Translations under genes and position numbers: made by a program
From: Linnemannia schmuckeri
Lineage: Eukaryota > Mortierellomycota > Mortierellomycetes > Mortierellales > Mortierellaceae
Length of the DNA stretch: 64,000 bases
NCBI GenBank assembly: GCA_029449235.1
Contig: JANATG010000014.1
Coordinates: forward strand, 620,001 to 684,000
Direction: 5' to 3'
Shown: positions 10,872 to 21,571 of the stretch, piece after piece
Numbering within the stretch: the stretch's first letter is position 1
Layout: the number at the start of each line of letters is the position of its first letter
Notes under the pieces: generated by a model
What the model was told of the DNA's origin: nothing
What the model saw: the letters and a program-made list of their open reading frames with translations, nothing else
Database searches by the model: none

Positions 10872-12914
10872 TTATATGCCGCAAAAGTACTGTGGAGTGC
10901 CAGGTCCAGTCTTAGAAAGTTTAGTAAAAGGACGCTGCTCGATCAACCACTGCATGTGAGAGGGAATGGTCCCGCCCTGCAGAGTCTCATAGCCCTCTGG
11001 CAGAAACTCAGCAACCCTCAGCTCAGGCCAATGTGCGTGTATAAACTCGACCTCTTTCTGGCCCATGTACGTTTTCACGGCCGGTCGGTCAACTCGGAAA
11101 GACCCACGAAGCTCCCTCAGTTTCTTCAATTGCCCCAGTTCAGACAAATATCCGACCTTGCCTTGTTGTCGCCCTCCCTCTTGTGCTGTCGTTTCCATCG
11201 TCGTATCGTCGTCGGAGAGAGACAGTAACCGTGGAAAAGTAAACTCACTGTAGTGCCTCAGCACCTTTGTTGGCTCCTCCTCTGCAAAACCCGTCGTAGC
11301 CCTGATATCCAAAACGTTGAGCTCGGTCAGTCTGCCCAATTGCTTGTAGAACCACTGAAGCCGGGACCAGCGCCGCCTGTTAGCCTCATACACATCGACC
11401 TCGACCGTCACCTCTTCCTTGACCGTCGGTTTTGAGACACTGGCAGGCTTGCCTAATCTTATCCTAGATGCCAGGATAGCACTCATCCTCTCGTTGCAAA
11501 CATTAATGCTCATCTGGACAGAGGGGACAGGCATTGGAGGCGGATAGGGCTTGTCCCGTTTGTCATTCCAGTCCACTACCATCTTCAGGAACCGCAGTCG
11601 CGTGCTGACCCATGGTACTTCCGGATCCATATCATCCAACCACAACTTGATCCGGATAGCCTCAGTCCCGCCAATCTCCAGATGCTCCAATGCCTGGCAA
11701 TTTGTCAGTATACCTTGAATTGTTGAGCTTTTGAAGGAGTAAGTCCACGGAAACCGAATCTCGCGTAATGTCTCCGAGTGCCGTTGTATAGCATCCAGTG
11801 TCCGTGTTGGCCACGAATCCGAGTAAGTGCCCATCGTCCACACCTGGAGCTGATTCATCTCGATTTCCTCCAAGATCGGCAAGACACCTTGTCCATGATA
11901 GTCGAAATGGATCACCTTGCAAGTCAACTCCCGGAGATGAGGCCACATATCCTTGACGGCTACAGCCATATTTCCAAGGGTTCCCTCCCCGCGAGTGAGA
12001 GGCACGTCCCACGCCTCGACGTTGGGACATACCTTCATCATTTGGACAAGTTGGTCGGTCTCATATCCCAGCATGTTCCAAGGGAACTTAAGTTGCGTCA
12101 GGCGATAGAGAGGCTGCTGTCGGACCTCCAGTGGGCCTTCTTCGTCCATCTCCATGGAGTTGTAGAGGTCGAGACTGTATTCTTCGTTACGGTTGTCGAG
12201 AAAATTATATCCTTCGAGTGACTCAAGGGTTGACGGGCAGGTCAGTAGGATCATGTGGAAAGTAGAGCTGGCCATATCCTTAATGCAGCTAAACCGCAAG
12301 TGTCGAAGGCAGGGTAGCCTGGAGACCGTCCTGGCAAACACGCGACCCAAGTGATGTCCCTTGAGTGGCTCATCCCGCAGAGTAAGGTGTATCAGGCCTC
12401 GGTTGAGACTAATGAACCAACACATGGACAGACCAAGGTCAAGCGCCGTCGTCGACACACCCTGGAAAGAACGTTCGTCAATGGCTGTATCTGTCGACAC
12501 GTCAAGTCGAACCAGCTGAGTGATTGGAGGAAAAGGAAAGACTGAGCATGAGGGACCCCAAGTGGTTGCGGGGCGGCGGAGATAATTTGGGTGAGGTAAA
12601 ATGGCATCTGTTCGTGAGTCGATGTAGGCGTAGAGTCCCTCGATATAAAACAAGAGAAAGTCGGCCTTTGTTCTGAGGAAGCGTATAAAGCCTATATTCC
12701 GGTAGAAAGCCTCGCATGCTTCTGGAGACTCCATGAGGCGAACATTGGCATTGGACGTGTTAATGGTCACATCGGTCCAGAAGTAGGGTGTGAAGGCGGT
12801 GTAGCTATTGCGGTTTGTCTGCAGAAGCTGAAGGAGGTCCTGGGATGTGAGGTAGGGAGCGAGATTGTCGACCAGCTCCGGTATGGAGAAGAATGTCTCT
12901 GATGCCGGCGCCAT
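10872..12914 (-). CDS. F-box/LRR-like protein, 680 aa
   Basis: Single exon. I chose the ATG at 12914 because it directly precedes the F-box start (MAPASETFFSIPELVDNLAP). The frame is open to an ATG at 12989, but that 25-residue extension is hydrophobic/Pro-rich and looks like translated leader. The LRR-like body includes TLRDEPLKGHHLG, CPNVEAWDVPLTRGEG, HSETLREIRFPW and CQALEHLEIGG. The C-terminus carries FYKQLGRLTELNVLDI, LKKLRELRGSF, FIHAHWPELRVAEFLPEG and MQWLIEQRP. An insertion of about 60 residues (rich in Val/Glu/Lys) lies before the FYKQLGRL block. It is head-to-head with the 13414 gene, sharing a ~500 bp promoter region. Confidence 0.85.
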   Translation of the reverse strand: MAPASETFFSIPELVDNLAPYLTSQDLLQLLQTNRNSYTAFTPYFWTDVTINTSNANVRLMESPEACEAFYRNIGFIRFLRTKADFLLFYIEGLYAYIDSRTDAILPHPNYLRRPATTWGPSCSVFPFPPITQLVRLDVSTDTAIDERSFQGVSTTALDLGLSMCWFISLNRGLIHLTLRDEPLKGHHLGRVFARTVSRLPCLRHLRFSCIKDMASSTFHMILLTCPSTLESLEGYNFLDNRNEEYSLDLYNSMEMDEEGPLEVRQQPLYRLTQLKFPWNMLGYETDQLVQMMKVCPNVEAWDVPLTRGEGTLGNMAVAVKDMWPHLRELTCKVIHFDYHGQGVLPILEEIEMNQLQVWTMGTYSDSWPTRTLDAIQRHSETLREIRFPWTYSFKSSTIQGILTNCQALEHLEIGGTEAIRIKLWLDDMDPEVPWVSTRLRFLKMVVDWNDKRDKPYPPPMPVPSVQMSINVCNERMSAILASRIRLGKPASVSKPTVKEEVTVEVDVYEANRRRWSRLQWFYKQLGRLTELNVLDIRATTGFAEEEPTKVLRHYSEFTFPRLLSLSDDDTTMETTAQEGGRQQGKVGYLSELGQLKKLRELRGSFRVDRPAVKTYMGQKEVEFIHAHWPELRVAEFLPEGYETLQGGTIPSHMQWLIEQRPFTKLSKTGPGTPQYFCGI

Positions 12915-13413
12915 AGCAGACAAAAGATGGCAATGGGTTGAAGGGGATGGAAAAGGAAAAAAGTATAAATGTAAAAAGTAGAATGCCAACCTTCTTTTTG
13001 CTTCTAGGGTGGTGGAAGGCGAAAACTGCGGATAGAGAGAGAGCGCATGTAATCGACGACAGGAACCACGGCCATCTTTGCTTGCCCTCTCTAATAAGAA
13101 ACTTGTAAATGGAGCCTACGGAGTTTTTCATGGGCAAGGCAGGGAAGGAGAGGGAGGGCAGGCTTGCAAGCATAGGCACGGGAAGCAAGAGGCGAGGTGC
13201 ATTGGCCTTGGGTTTGGTCCAAATGAAAAAGAACAGCCAGCACACAACAACAACCAAAAAGATAAATATATAAATGCAATCCGCGGCACTTTTTCCACTT
13301 CTCACTTCTACTTCCAACCTCCACCTTCGCCCACCTTCATTCCTGCCTTCACCTTCATCGACAACTTCACTCTCCTTCACCAAACCTCCTCCCTCGCCAC
13401 TGTCAACCAAGCC
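12915..13413. promoter_or_regulatory. Divergent promoter of two F-box genes
   Basis: About 500 bp separates the ATGs of two oppositely oriented F-box genes. A TATATAAA box at 13267-13274 lies 140 bp before the plus-strand ATG at 13414, followed by a CT-rich leader. On the minus side the leader is also CT-rich. An open frame reads through from 13078 on the plus strand, but it crosses the TATA box and is treated as non-coding. Confidence 0.55.
13267..13274 (+). promoter_or_regulatory. TATA box of the 13414 F-box gene
   Basis: TATATAAA, 140 bp upstream of the chosen ATG, with a pyrimidine-rich leader between. It supports starting translation at 13414 and not at the in-frame ATG at 13078. Confidence 0.55.
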
Positions 13414-16227
13414 ATGTTGGGATCCCCAACGATCCTCGACATTATCTCCTCCCCAGATATCCTCATTATCCTCCATACCTACCTTACCGCTCACGACCTG
13501 ACCCAATGCATCCTTGTCTCCCACGCCTTTGCCCAGATCTTCACCCCCCGTCTCTGGCATACCATATCGCTAAAACACGACTACCAAGAGACTCGATTCA
13601 TCACCAAGCCAACAGGCTGGCACATGCACAAGGCTATAGTCAAAAACGCACAATATATCCATATCATCCGAGTCCGGTCCGTCACCTGCCTGGAACCCTT
13701 TATTACTGTCTCGGGTATCATGATGAAGAACTTGCACACGCTCGAGTTTCCCTGGACGACTACTCCTTTGGTTGTTAGTCGTGGGTTGGCGCTGACTGGG
13801 CAGACGGAGGGATTGTGGTCGCTTTTTGAGTTGCAGGGGCAGAGCGTGGATGTGGAGAAGGAGACGGAGAGGAGGTTAGAGGAGGAGGGGCGGATGGCCA
13901 GGGATGCGGAACGGAAGGCTAAACACATCGCACCTGACGACAACGCAACGCTCAGTTCGACGACGATATCGGCATCGGTGACTCAGGACTGGATCCGGTA
14001 TCGGGCTATGTACCCCATGCGACGAGAACAAATTATGCAAGACTTCGTCTCAATGCGAGGCAACAAAGCCTACGAACAGGCTTGGCGTCGTTACCTCCAA
14101 TACAGGCAGCAACAACAAGAGACAATATTGCCAGGAACAGCCCCTGACGTGAAGGAGGAGGAGGACGAGGAGATGATGGACATGGAAGAGAAGCGTAGGC
14201 AGTCGAGAATCAAACTCCAGGAGGTTGCGGACGAGATTGCGGCCTTCAACAAACAACATCCTCTCCCTCCCGTTCATAAGCACGTCGCAATGTTGACCAA
14301 TGAGGCGCAACAGCAACAAAGAGATCTCCAAGAGAAATTCTCGACGCGACTCTTGCAGCTGGAGGTTGACGAGGGTACAGCAGAAGCAGCAGCACAGAAG
14401 GACAAAGAGAAGGGCAAGAAGAAGGAAGGATCTCAAAAGAGAAATATCGACCAGCTCCGCGCGGTTCTATATGGGCTTGGTCTTGGTCTGAGACCTACGT
14501 TGAGTCGTTTCTGCAGACCAGAGCCAACGACTGTGCATCGATCTACAGTGAACAGGATTAAAATGACGCTCAAAGACTTTTTCCAGCGCTATCCTACCAT
14601 CCGTACCTTTAGGGACTACGGCAACCATAGCGAGAGTGAGGGCCTGTGGGGCGCGTTTATGGCCGAGGACCTGTTCCCTTCCTATTTGAGCTCGACGCGA
14701 CACCTCTCCTGGTCCACTATCCATGGAGCCTCATCCAGGGGAAACGGATACCGTAGACGACTCGAGGGATTCGTGCGATCGCCTTATCTCAATCTCGAGT
14801 CCCTGCGCCTGTCCCTCCTCTACCCATCAGGAATGGATGTGACGGTCTCGCGACCCATGGAATGGCTATATCTCCATCACCACGATGCCTTGATTCCTAT
14901 CCGCAACTATCTCCCGACTTATCTCAATGTTAACAAAGAGAACGCCATCGCCGTGATCGACGATAGGACCAAGATGATGCAGCGAGCAGGACCCATCTCA
15001 TCTCTCACACAGCTGTTTATCGAAGACTGCATGTGTCCCGGCACCCTTATGTGGAGCAAAGACTACGTTATCCCGGCCTGGGTACCTTTCCTGCAGAGAT
15101 GCCCTAACTTGCACTCTTTGGCCCTTGGATCCTGCCCACCCCCGATCTGGTTCGAGATTGCTCGTCTCCTCCAAGCCCACTGCCCTTGGTTGGAAGACCT
15201 GGCAATCGCATATGGTCGTCAATTCAACACTCAACACCTCGACAAGTGTGACGCAGCCCTGTCTGCACTTCTGTTCGCCTGCTCACACCCGCACATGGAC
15301 GACACCTTTGGTCAGGACGACGAGACCATTGCCGAGGAACCGATCGAACCCGCAATGGGTCTCAAGCGGCTCCGTCTCGATGCCCTTGTCCTGCCCCTCA
15401 AGAGTCACGCCCTCCGCATGCTCCTAGATTACCATTCTGGGTCGTTGACAGATCTTGGTATTATGGACTGCAAGAACTTGCAGAAGAATTTTAACCGAAG
15501 CACGCTGCTCAAGATCTTGAGGTCCTTTGGGCAGTTGGAGCAGGTGCATCTGTTACCTTCGGGGGAATTGGACTATGTGGAGGAGGACCATATCTTTGAC
15601 GCGCACGCCTTGATAGACTCGATCAGGACCCCCACACAGTACACCTCTGCGACATCCACATGGGCCTGTGCGGCATCCCTAAAGGTCCTTCGTATCATGA
15701 TCGGAGGCCTTGCTAACAACAACAGCAATAACAGCAGCAGTAGTGCCATGGACACAACGGCGAACGGCGAACTGGATCTCCAGAGACAAATCTACCGCTT
15801 CCTCGGATCCCTCACAAATCTAGAAGAGCTATGCCTCGGATTCGGACCCGAAGAAGACTCGATTTTCACTCTACCCCAGGATCAAGGTCGCCAGAAGGAC
15901 TGTCTCGACTTTTCGTTGGAGTCTGGGCTTGAATTAATGGAGGGGTTGAGGTCTTTGCGCCTGTTGAATGTCGCCAGGATGAACCATCGGATCCGCCTGT
16001 GCGAGCTCCAATGGATGTGTCGAAGCTGGCCACAGTTGAGGATGATTGAGGGGCTGTTGAAGGCCAAGAGCTTGGAGCGGTGGCAGGAGCAGGTCTCTGC
16101 AGATGGTGACGATGATGCTGATGTCGCTGCTGAGTGGGGTGAGGCGTTGTTGGAGGATAGAAAACTTGAGGAAGAAGTGATCGTCTGCTGGTTGCAGACT
16201 CACCGTCCTCAGCTGCGCTATACGTAG
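13414..16227 (+). CDS. Long F-box/LRR-like protein with charged insertion, 937 aa
   Basis: Single exon. The F-box-like start (ILDIISSPDILIILHTYLTA, then CILVSHAFAQIFTPRLWHTI) is at residues about 7-50. Unlike its neighbours it has a large Glu/Lys/Gln-rich insertion at residues about 145-345, including EKETERRLEEEGRMARDAER and further KEEEDEE and KDKEKGKKKEG stretches, probably coiled coil or disorder. LRR-like segments resume later (HLSWSTIHGA, LESLRLSLLYP, LTQLFIEDCMCPGTL, CPWLEDLAIAYG, LTDLGIMDCKNL). The C-terminus has RQIYRFLGSLTNLEELCLGF and LQWMCRSWPQLRMIEGLL, the same module that ends the 20171-20900 pseudogene. The ATG was chosen because of the TATA box upstream. Confidence 0.85.
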   Translation: MLGSPTILDIISSPDILIILHTYLTAHDLTQCILVSHAFAQIFTPRLWHTISLKHDYQETRFITKPTGWHMHKAIVKNAQYIHIIRVRSVTCLEPFITVSGIMMKNLHTLEFPWTTTPLVVSRGLALTGQTEGLWSLFELQGQSVDVEKETERRLEEEGRMARDAERKAKHIAPDDNATLSSTTISASVTQDWIRYRAMYPMRREQIMQDFVSMRGNKAYEQAWRRYLQYRQQQQETILPGTAPDVKEEEDEEMMDMEEKRRQSRIKLQEVADEIAAFNKQHPLPPVHKHVAMLTNEAQQQQRDLQEKFSTRLLQLEVDEGTAEAAAQKDKEKGKKKEGSQKRNIDQLRAVLYGLGLGLRPTLSRFCRPEPTTVHRSTVNRIKMTLKDFFQRYPTIRTFRDYGNHSESEGLWGAFMAEDLFPSYLSSTRHLSWSTIHGASSRGNGYRRRLEGFVRSPYLNLESLRLSLLYPSGMDVTVSRPMEWLYLHHHDALIPIRNYLPTYLNVNKENAIAVIDDRTKMMQRAGPISSLTQLFIEDCMCPGTLMWSKDYVIPAWVPFLQRCPNLHSLALGSCPPPIWFEIARLLQAHCPWLEDLAIAYGRQFNTQHLDKCDAALSALLFACSHPHMDDTFGQDDETIAEEPIEPAMGLKRLRLDALVLPLKSHALRMLLDYHSGSLTDLGIMDCKNLQKNFNRSTLLKILRSFGQLEQVHLLPSGELDYVEEDHIFDAHALIDSIRTPTQYTSATSTWACAASLKVLRIMIGGLANNNSNNSSSSAMDTTANGELDLQRQIYRFLGSLTNLEELCLGFGPEEDSIFTLPQDQGRQKDCLDFSLESGLELMEGLRSLRLLNVARMNHRIRLCELQWMCRSWPQLRMIEGLLKAKSLERWQEQVSADGDDDADVAAEWGEALLEDRKLEEEVIVCWLQTHRPQLRYT

Positions 16228-16253
16228 CTTGTTTCAACAGTAGCATTTATCTA

Positions 16254-16274
16254 TTTTTTTTTTTTTTTTTTTTT
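16254..16274. repeat. T21 homopolymer
   Basis: Twenty-one consecutive T residues in the short convergent gap between the 13414-16227 F-box gene and TAM41. Its length may be unreliable in assembly. Confidence 0.85.
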
Positions 16275-16421
16275 ACATCAACGTTCCTGCATCACATAAT
16301 GAAAAATAAAACACAATTCTCTATGTTATTTACTTTTGGTGAATCGTGAAATAATGGGATAGTGTTTGGGTCTCTAGTCCAGTCATAAAAGATAAAGAAG
16401 AAGTCGCCTGGACCAGTCCTT

Positions 16422-17717
16422 CTACTTAGGACGACTCCACCACTTGCCCAACTTTTCCAATCCATACTTTCCCGTCTTGATCACCCCTGCAGTCGCAATA
16501 CCCTTGACTGACTGACTGAACGCCGGAATCTGCACAATAGAATGCACGGTACTCGCCAAATACTTGTCCAGATCAGGCGCCGTCGCAACCGACTGGATCT
16601 CCTGCCCTTCTTCCTTCACAATCTCCACTCCCGCCTTGGAAAGCGCTGAATGGTACCGATACAACGTCCCCTGTTTAAGCTTCGGTGGCAACTTCTGGAA
16701 CGTCCTGGACCGGACAAGGGGTGAAATATCCTGTTCCAAATGACCCTCCCGCAGCGTGGTGACGTTGTTGAGGTTGGCCAGGAGCGGATCGTAAAGTCGA
16801 TGGAATTGCGATAACTGAGCCTTGACAATGTTTTGCACTTTGTGAGGGTTCTCGCCAATGCTCATCCGGAAATCGCCAAGATAGGAGAGTCCTGCGATTT
16901 TGGTAAAGAGTTCCTCCGAGGTGAATTTCGCAGGGAGGGAGAGAAGTGCTACGCGGGTGGCGTTAAAAAGGTTCACTTGGTTTGACAGTCTCGTCCTTGG
17001 ATCATCCAGCAGAATCTTGACCTATTTTGGTGAATCATAGTGGGTGAGGGTATCAGTGTGAATTGTCATTTTGGGCTTTCGATGAAGATGCAAGAGTGCG
17101 TGAGAGGGAGACTTACGGGCTTGTGAAGGCGTCCAGACAGGTACATAGTATCCCAGTTCAACAGATCATTACAAAGGGTATCGATCGACACGACTCCATA
17201 CTTGATCGTCTATATGAATCCGAACCAACAAAGACATAAAAAGGGGAGAAACGTGGCACAAATTAGAGTTTGGTAAAAATACACACAGAGAACAGAAAGT
17301 AAAAAAAAACGATGGGGCACACTTCAAAAGCAAAGAAGATCGAAGAACAAAAAAAGAAAAGGATGGTACTTACCATGCCGTTTACTTCGACAAAAGGGTT
17401 GAAGTATACTCCTGCTCCGAATCGTTCCTGTGTCATGGCGACAGCCTTGCTTCCGAGCTTGCCCAGCAAGGAGTAGTGGTGAGGGTTTGCCTGCAGGTTG
17501 AGTGAATGCCAGTGCTGTGGGTGTGACACTCCGAAAATAAAGTCGACCATAGGCTTTTTCTACATCCCGAGTGAAGTAGGGTGGAAAGAGAAGAGAAATT
17601 AGCACGGATGATTCGTTTTTCATTAGAATAAAGGAAAAAGAAAATAGAATAAATCCTTCTGATCCAGACCCGTTCCGTTCCTGATCCGCCCCATGAAAAT
17701 TTAAATGCGCTTTGCGC

Positions 17718-17754
<37 letters not shown>

Positions 17755-18926
17755 CCTTTCTCTTACTCATTAATTTTCCTCTGTGAAAAAAGTCAGAAAA
17801 AGGAAATCGGTCCAGTGTGGGGAATTCATTTAATCGTGACAAACAAACCTCAACAAAAAAACACAAGGCTCTCACGTTTCCTCATCATTTCGCTGCTGTC
17901 GTCCTTCCTTCCCTTTTGACTCTTTTGTTGCTGCAAATCCACATGGGCATGCGCAATGTTATTATTACTGTCAAACTGTTGTTGATTAATCCCGTTCCGA
18001 TCTGAGTTTTTTTGTACTCGCTGTCTTTTTTAACCATCCTTTTCTCTCACACACACTCTCCTGGGCCTCTTGAAGTGTCGTCCCATGCGCAAACATATAA
18101 AACACCCTGCAGTAAGCAGAAAAAGAAAACGAAAAGTGGCTCACCTTGCCGTCGTATCCTTTTTGAGCAAAGACTCCGGATCCATAAGCAAACGCATAGC
18201 GGATCGGCGCCTTGTGGTGGATTGTATCAACCACAGACTTGAGCTGCTGCCACATCGCCTCATCAATGTCAATATGCTGGTTGTCACCAAACTTGGGAGG
18301 CAGCCTCGACATATCTGCAGGAACCTCAAAGTCCCGAATATAGTTGGGTCGACGTTGACGCACTGGTGAGGTAGCTGTGAAAGTTCCTGCCTTGGGTCCA
18401 TTGCCGCTAGTGCTAGTGCTATTGTTGACGTTGCTCGCCGTTGCTGTTGGACTAGCGGCTTCAGTGCTCAGTGCACGGATACTGTTGCTATGAATGCTGC
18501 TCGTGGTGGTGGTGGAGTGGTTGTTCTTTAGATCAAAAAGAGCTGGGCCTCTTGAGCTCTGTAATACTGGCGACTGTGCAACTCTGGTGTGTGTAGAGTA
18601 ACGGACAGCCTGTCCTTGTGTCCGCTGGTTACTGTTCTGATGGCCCAATTGATCCGAAGGCGATTGAAAGATACTGTCCTTGGGTGCCCATGCTACTACA
18701 TATCGAAGACCCTGCTGCTGACAACGGGCGATTGTTCCTGGCTATAGCGATAACGTTATCGTGTGGGCAAGAGTAAGAGTAATATTGGAAAAGAGGACGT
18801 TAGAGGTTGAGAGAGCGAATTATTTCTTTCGAGAAAAAAAAGAAAAAGAAAAAAGAAAGAGTAGTGCATTGCCGAAGTATGAGATTTGCCATGGGGACGT
18901 ACTGAGGTCAAGAGGGGGATCAACAT
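16422..18926 (-). CDS. TAM41: TAM41, mitochondrial CDP-diacylglycerol synthase
   Basis: Minus-strand exons are 18926-18903, 18741-18145, 17559-17374, 17209-17117 and 17021-16422. All join in phase 0 and give 499 aa. TAM41 makes CDP-diacylglycerol from phosphatidic acid and CTP on the matrix side of the inner mitochondrial membrane, the first step towards cardiolipin. The nucleotidyltransferase core is visible: FAYGSGVFAQKGYDGK, then MVDFIFGVSHPQHWH, IKYGVVSIDTLCNDLLNWDT, YLSGRLHKPVKIL and IAGLSYLGDFRMSIGENPHK. The first ~100 residues are Ser/Thr/Arg/Asn-rich and lack acidic runs, fitting a mitochondrial presequence. Exon 1 is only 24 nt (MLIPLLTS); it is inferred from the GTACGT donor, the CTATAG acceptor and the matching phase, and is the least certain part. 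Intron 2 (585 nt) is unusually long and holds a T35 run. Confidence 0.88.
17720..17754. repeat. T35 homopolymer in TAM41 intron
   Basis: Thirty-five T on the plus strand (poly-A on the coding strand), inside the 585-nt intron between TAM41 exons 2 and 3. This could be the tail of a degraded retroposed insertion or simple slippage. No target-site duplication was recognised. Confidence 0.85.
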
Positions 18927-19439
18927 CGGATCAGTCTTGTGATGAGGAAGGACGAAGAATGAAAGAAGGGAGAGAGAGAAAGAGAGAGAAAAGTGTAAGA
19001 GGGAGAGAAATGGAAGGGAAGAAGAAGAAAAAGAGAAGGAGAAGAAGAACAGGGAAGAATAAGCAAGGCCGGAGAAAAAGGTGATGCCGGACCAATGTCG
19101 TCCTTCCCTTCGTTCCACTTGCTCTGTATGCCTTTATTTGCTCTGTGATAAAGGGTCCCACGAAAATTCGCGGGTGGATCGCCTATTTGCCCAAGAATAG
19201 AGAGAGGGAAGGAGATGGAGGCCAACACTTAGTAGCCAATGATATCACATAAATCAACGTACACGGTCGGGGTCACTTCCTGTCTCCTCTTCCTTCCTAC
19301 GTACACAACGATAACCATCCCTTGTTGCCACCAAAAAACACGCCGCATCAAGAATATGAAGATAGGCCACCCTTTTCCCTCTTCTCTTTTCACTGGCCTC
19401 ACTCACATCATCGCACACTTCTCTTCATTCAACAACCCA
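18927..19439. other. Intergenic; long purine tract upstream of TAM41
   Basis: From about 18940 to 19082 the plus strand is almost entirely purine (GAAAGA, GAGAGA and GAAGAA units), so the TAM41 strand is an almost unbroken pyrimidine tract just upstream of its ATG. This is the same style as other promoters here but longer. The rest leads into the F-box pseudogene at 19440. Confidence 0.5.
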
Positions 19440-21171
19440 ATGGCCATCACCAAACTCATCAACGATGACAAATTCCTTCGTTCCCTTCACCACCACCTCA
19501 CTCAAAGTGACCTCCAGCAGCTCAGCCTTGTCAACAAAGCGTGGTATGCTGCTTTCCAACCCCTTCTCTGGTGAAACCTATCCTTTTCTCATGAACTACG
19601 CTTCTTAACCATCTTCAACTAGGACGAATACACCAAAGTCATCCTTAAGAATGCTGCTCACATCGAGCGCTTCTACTTTCACAGTTGCTCCAATCCAGCC
19701 ACCTTCTTACTCTTTTTCTCGCCCTGCCGCAACCTCCGGTCATTCGACTGCCATTTCCAGTATGAACTGCCCCAGGACGTCTTTGCCTGTCTGAACATCG
19801 TTGAGCAGAACAAGGAATTAGTATCCTTCTTCATTGACGGCATACCTATCAAACCTCGGCGTCGCTCAAAAGTTCCTTCAGGTCCTGCCACAGCATACCG
19901 GCCTCAAACACCTCGAGTTCAAGTCAGCCGACAGCAAGGTCTCCGAGCACCTCTTCAAGGCCATTCTCCAGAGCGTGCCTCCAACGCTCAACACGCTCGA
20001 CCTCAAATGATCAATTGAGGTCCAGGGCGACAACGACTTTGAGTTCCGAGGTCATCATATCACCCATCCTGGATGAACTAACAACGGGACAAGACACTCA
20101 AACTGAATAGGGCACTCACAGGATACGAACACTCGGTCGTCATTCCCTTTCTTCGCCACTGTGTTCATCTTTGCAGCTTTTGACCACCTCCACAATTACC
20201 CGTCAAGCATGGGCCTGTCTTGACAGAGACTTTGCGAGAACACTGCCCGTCCCTCAGACGTGTACTCATCAGCAACCAGGACCACGACTGTCATCGTCTC
20301 AGTTTTTGAATGGGAGTCGAACGCTGAACGAGTTTAGAATTCGGTACTACGGGAGTGTGGGGTCGGATTTGACCTTGTCATTGGTCGCACAGGCAGCCCA
20401 TCTTCACGCCATCAAGTTTGAAAACGGAATTTTCGTTAACAGTGCGGATATCCAGATGCTTCTATCGCATTGTCCTGGCCTGAGGACGTTCACGGTGGAG
20501 GATTGGCAGGAGGACGGACACGAGTCGCTGCTTAAGATCAAGGATATAGTATCGAGCCCCTGGGTCTGTTTGGGCCTGAGGGACCTCACGCTGCCAATCG
20601 GGTCTGATAATGGTGTTGATACGGAGGCACAAGATCAAGAAAGAGATCGTCTGCGTCAGGAGGTGATCACCGAGGCATACAAGCAAGTGGGGGCATTGAC
20701 GGAACTCAGGACGCTGGGCTTTGGTTCACAAGTGCCTCAGGAGAATGACGCTCAATTCTCGATGGATTCGGAGGGCGAGAGGGATTTTAACATGACGCTG
20801 GCCTCTGGACTGGATCATTTGAAAGCTTTCAAAAAGTTGTGGCGACTTGACGTGGCTGCGTTGCGACATCGAATAGGGAGAAGGAGTTGCAGTGGATTGA
20901 TGAGAACTGACCTACTCTGCGTGACCTTAGGGGGATCTATATGTTCGAAGGTGATGAACTGAGCGAGGACAAGGAGATAGAGAAAGGTAGTGAGGAGGAA
21001 GAGGAAGAGAAAGAGCAATGGGAAGAGGGAATGGAAGTGGCAGAGAAAGAAGTCGGCGAAAATTTACTGGAAGGCGATGCTGGCGATCAATTGGAGGGTA
21101 ATGAGCCAGAGCTAGAGCCAAAACTAAAGCCAGAGCCAGAGGGCAAGATGGCGGGGCGCCATGTTTCCTAG
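19440..21171 (+). pseudogene. F-box/LRR pseudogene with acidic tail
   Basis: The start (ATG 19440, LINDDKFLRSLHHHLTQSDL, ending AAFQPLLW) is an F-box-like segment cut by TGA at 19572. The family signal continues with further stops and frame changes: DEYTKVILKNAAHIERFYFH, HTGLKHLEFKSADSK, and LNTLDLK followed by TGA. A long open stretch from about 20171 to 20870 has CPGLRTFTVEDW, SPWVCLGLRDLTLP, QVGALTELRTLGFG and LRHRIG. One frame change near 20875 restores KELQWIDEN, a TGA at 20908-20910 in place of the expected Trp, then PTLRDLRGIYMFEGDEL. An open Glu-rich tail (GSEEEEEEKEQWEEG) runs to a stop at 21171. Its C-terminal half resembles that of the 13414-16227 gene. The upstream ATG at 19357 is an alternative start. 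Confidence 0.7.
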
Positions 21172-21571
21172 TTCCTTGACAAGCGCTAGTACGCTGAGTT
21201 GTATTAAAGAGACAAACGAAAGAAATTGCCTTTGTTGGCCAAGCATCTATCTTTCCCTCAATGATATCGAGGTCGAATCACAAGGAACTTTTGGTTTTTC
21301 TTTAGCGTTGTTGGCCCTTTCCTCTTCTTGCGACCCCCTTGTTTGCCCATTCATGCATGTGTGCGTGGAGGATATTGACACACGTCAAATCCTATGTGAC
21401 TCAACGACGTCTTTTCTCTTCCTTTTATTTCGCTTGTTGTTCACTTCACACCTTCTTTAGCTATCCTCTGTTTCTCCACTCTCCACTCAACTCCTTTTAA
21501 CTTTTTTTTTAACAGACATCAAACACCTCCGCTCACAACCTTCGCACTACCTTTCTCTCTTCCTCCTCTAC
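21172..21571. other. Intergenic, promoter of the 21572 gene
   Basis: No supported gene. The last 150 bases are pyrimidine-rich (CTCTTCC, TTTTTTTTT, CTTTCTCTCTTCCTCC) and lead straight into the ATG at 21572, as in other promoters here. Confidence 0.4.

Noticed and set aside
13078..13413. N-terminal extension of the 937-aa F-box protein
   Set aside because: The stretch includes the TATA box and CT-rich leader and lacks family similarity; the F-box begins at 13414.
17324..17875. 183-codon minus-strand frame over TAM41 exon 3
   Set aside because: It is out of the TAM41 frame and crosses the T35 run and introns; a shadow of the real gene.
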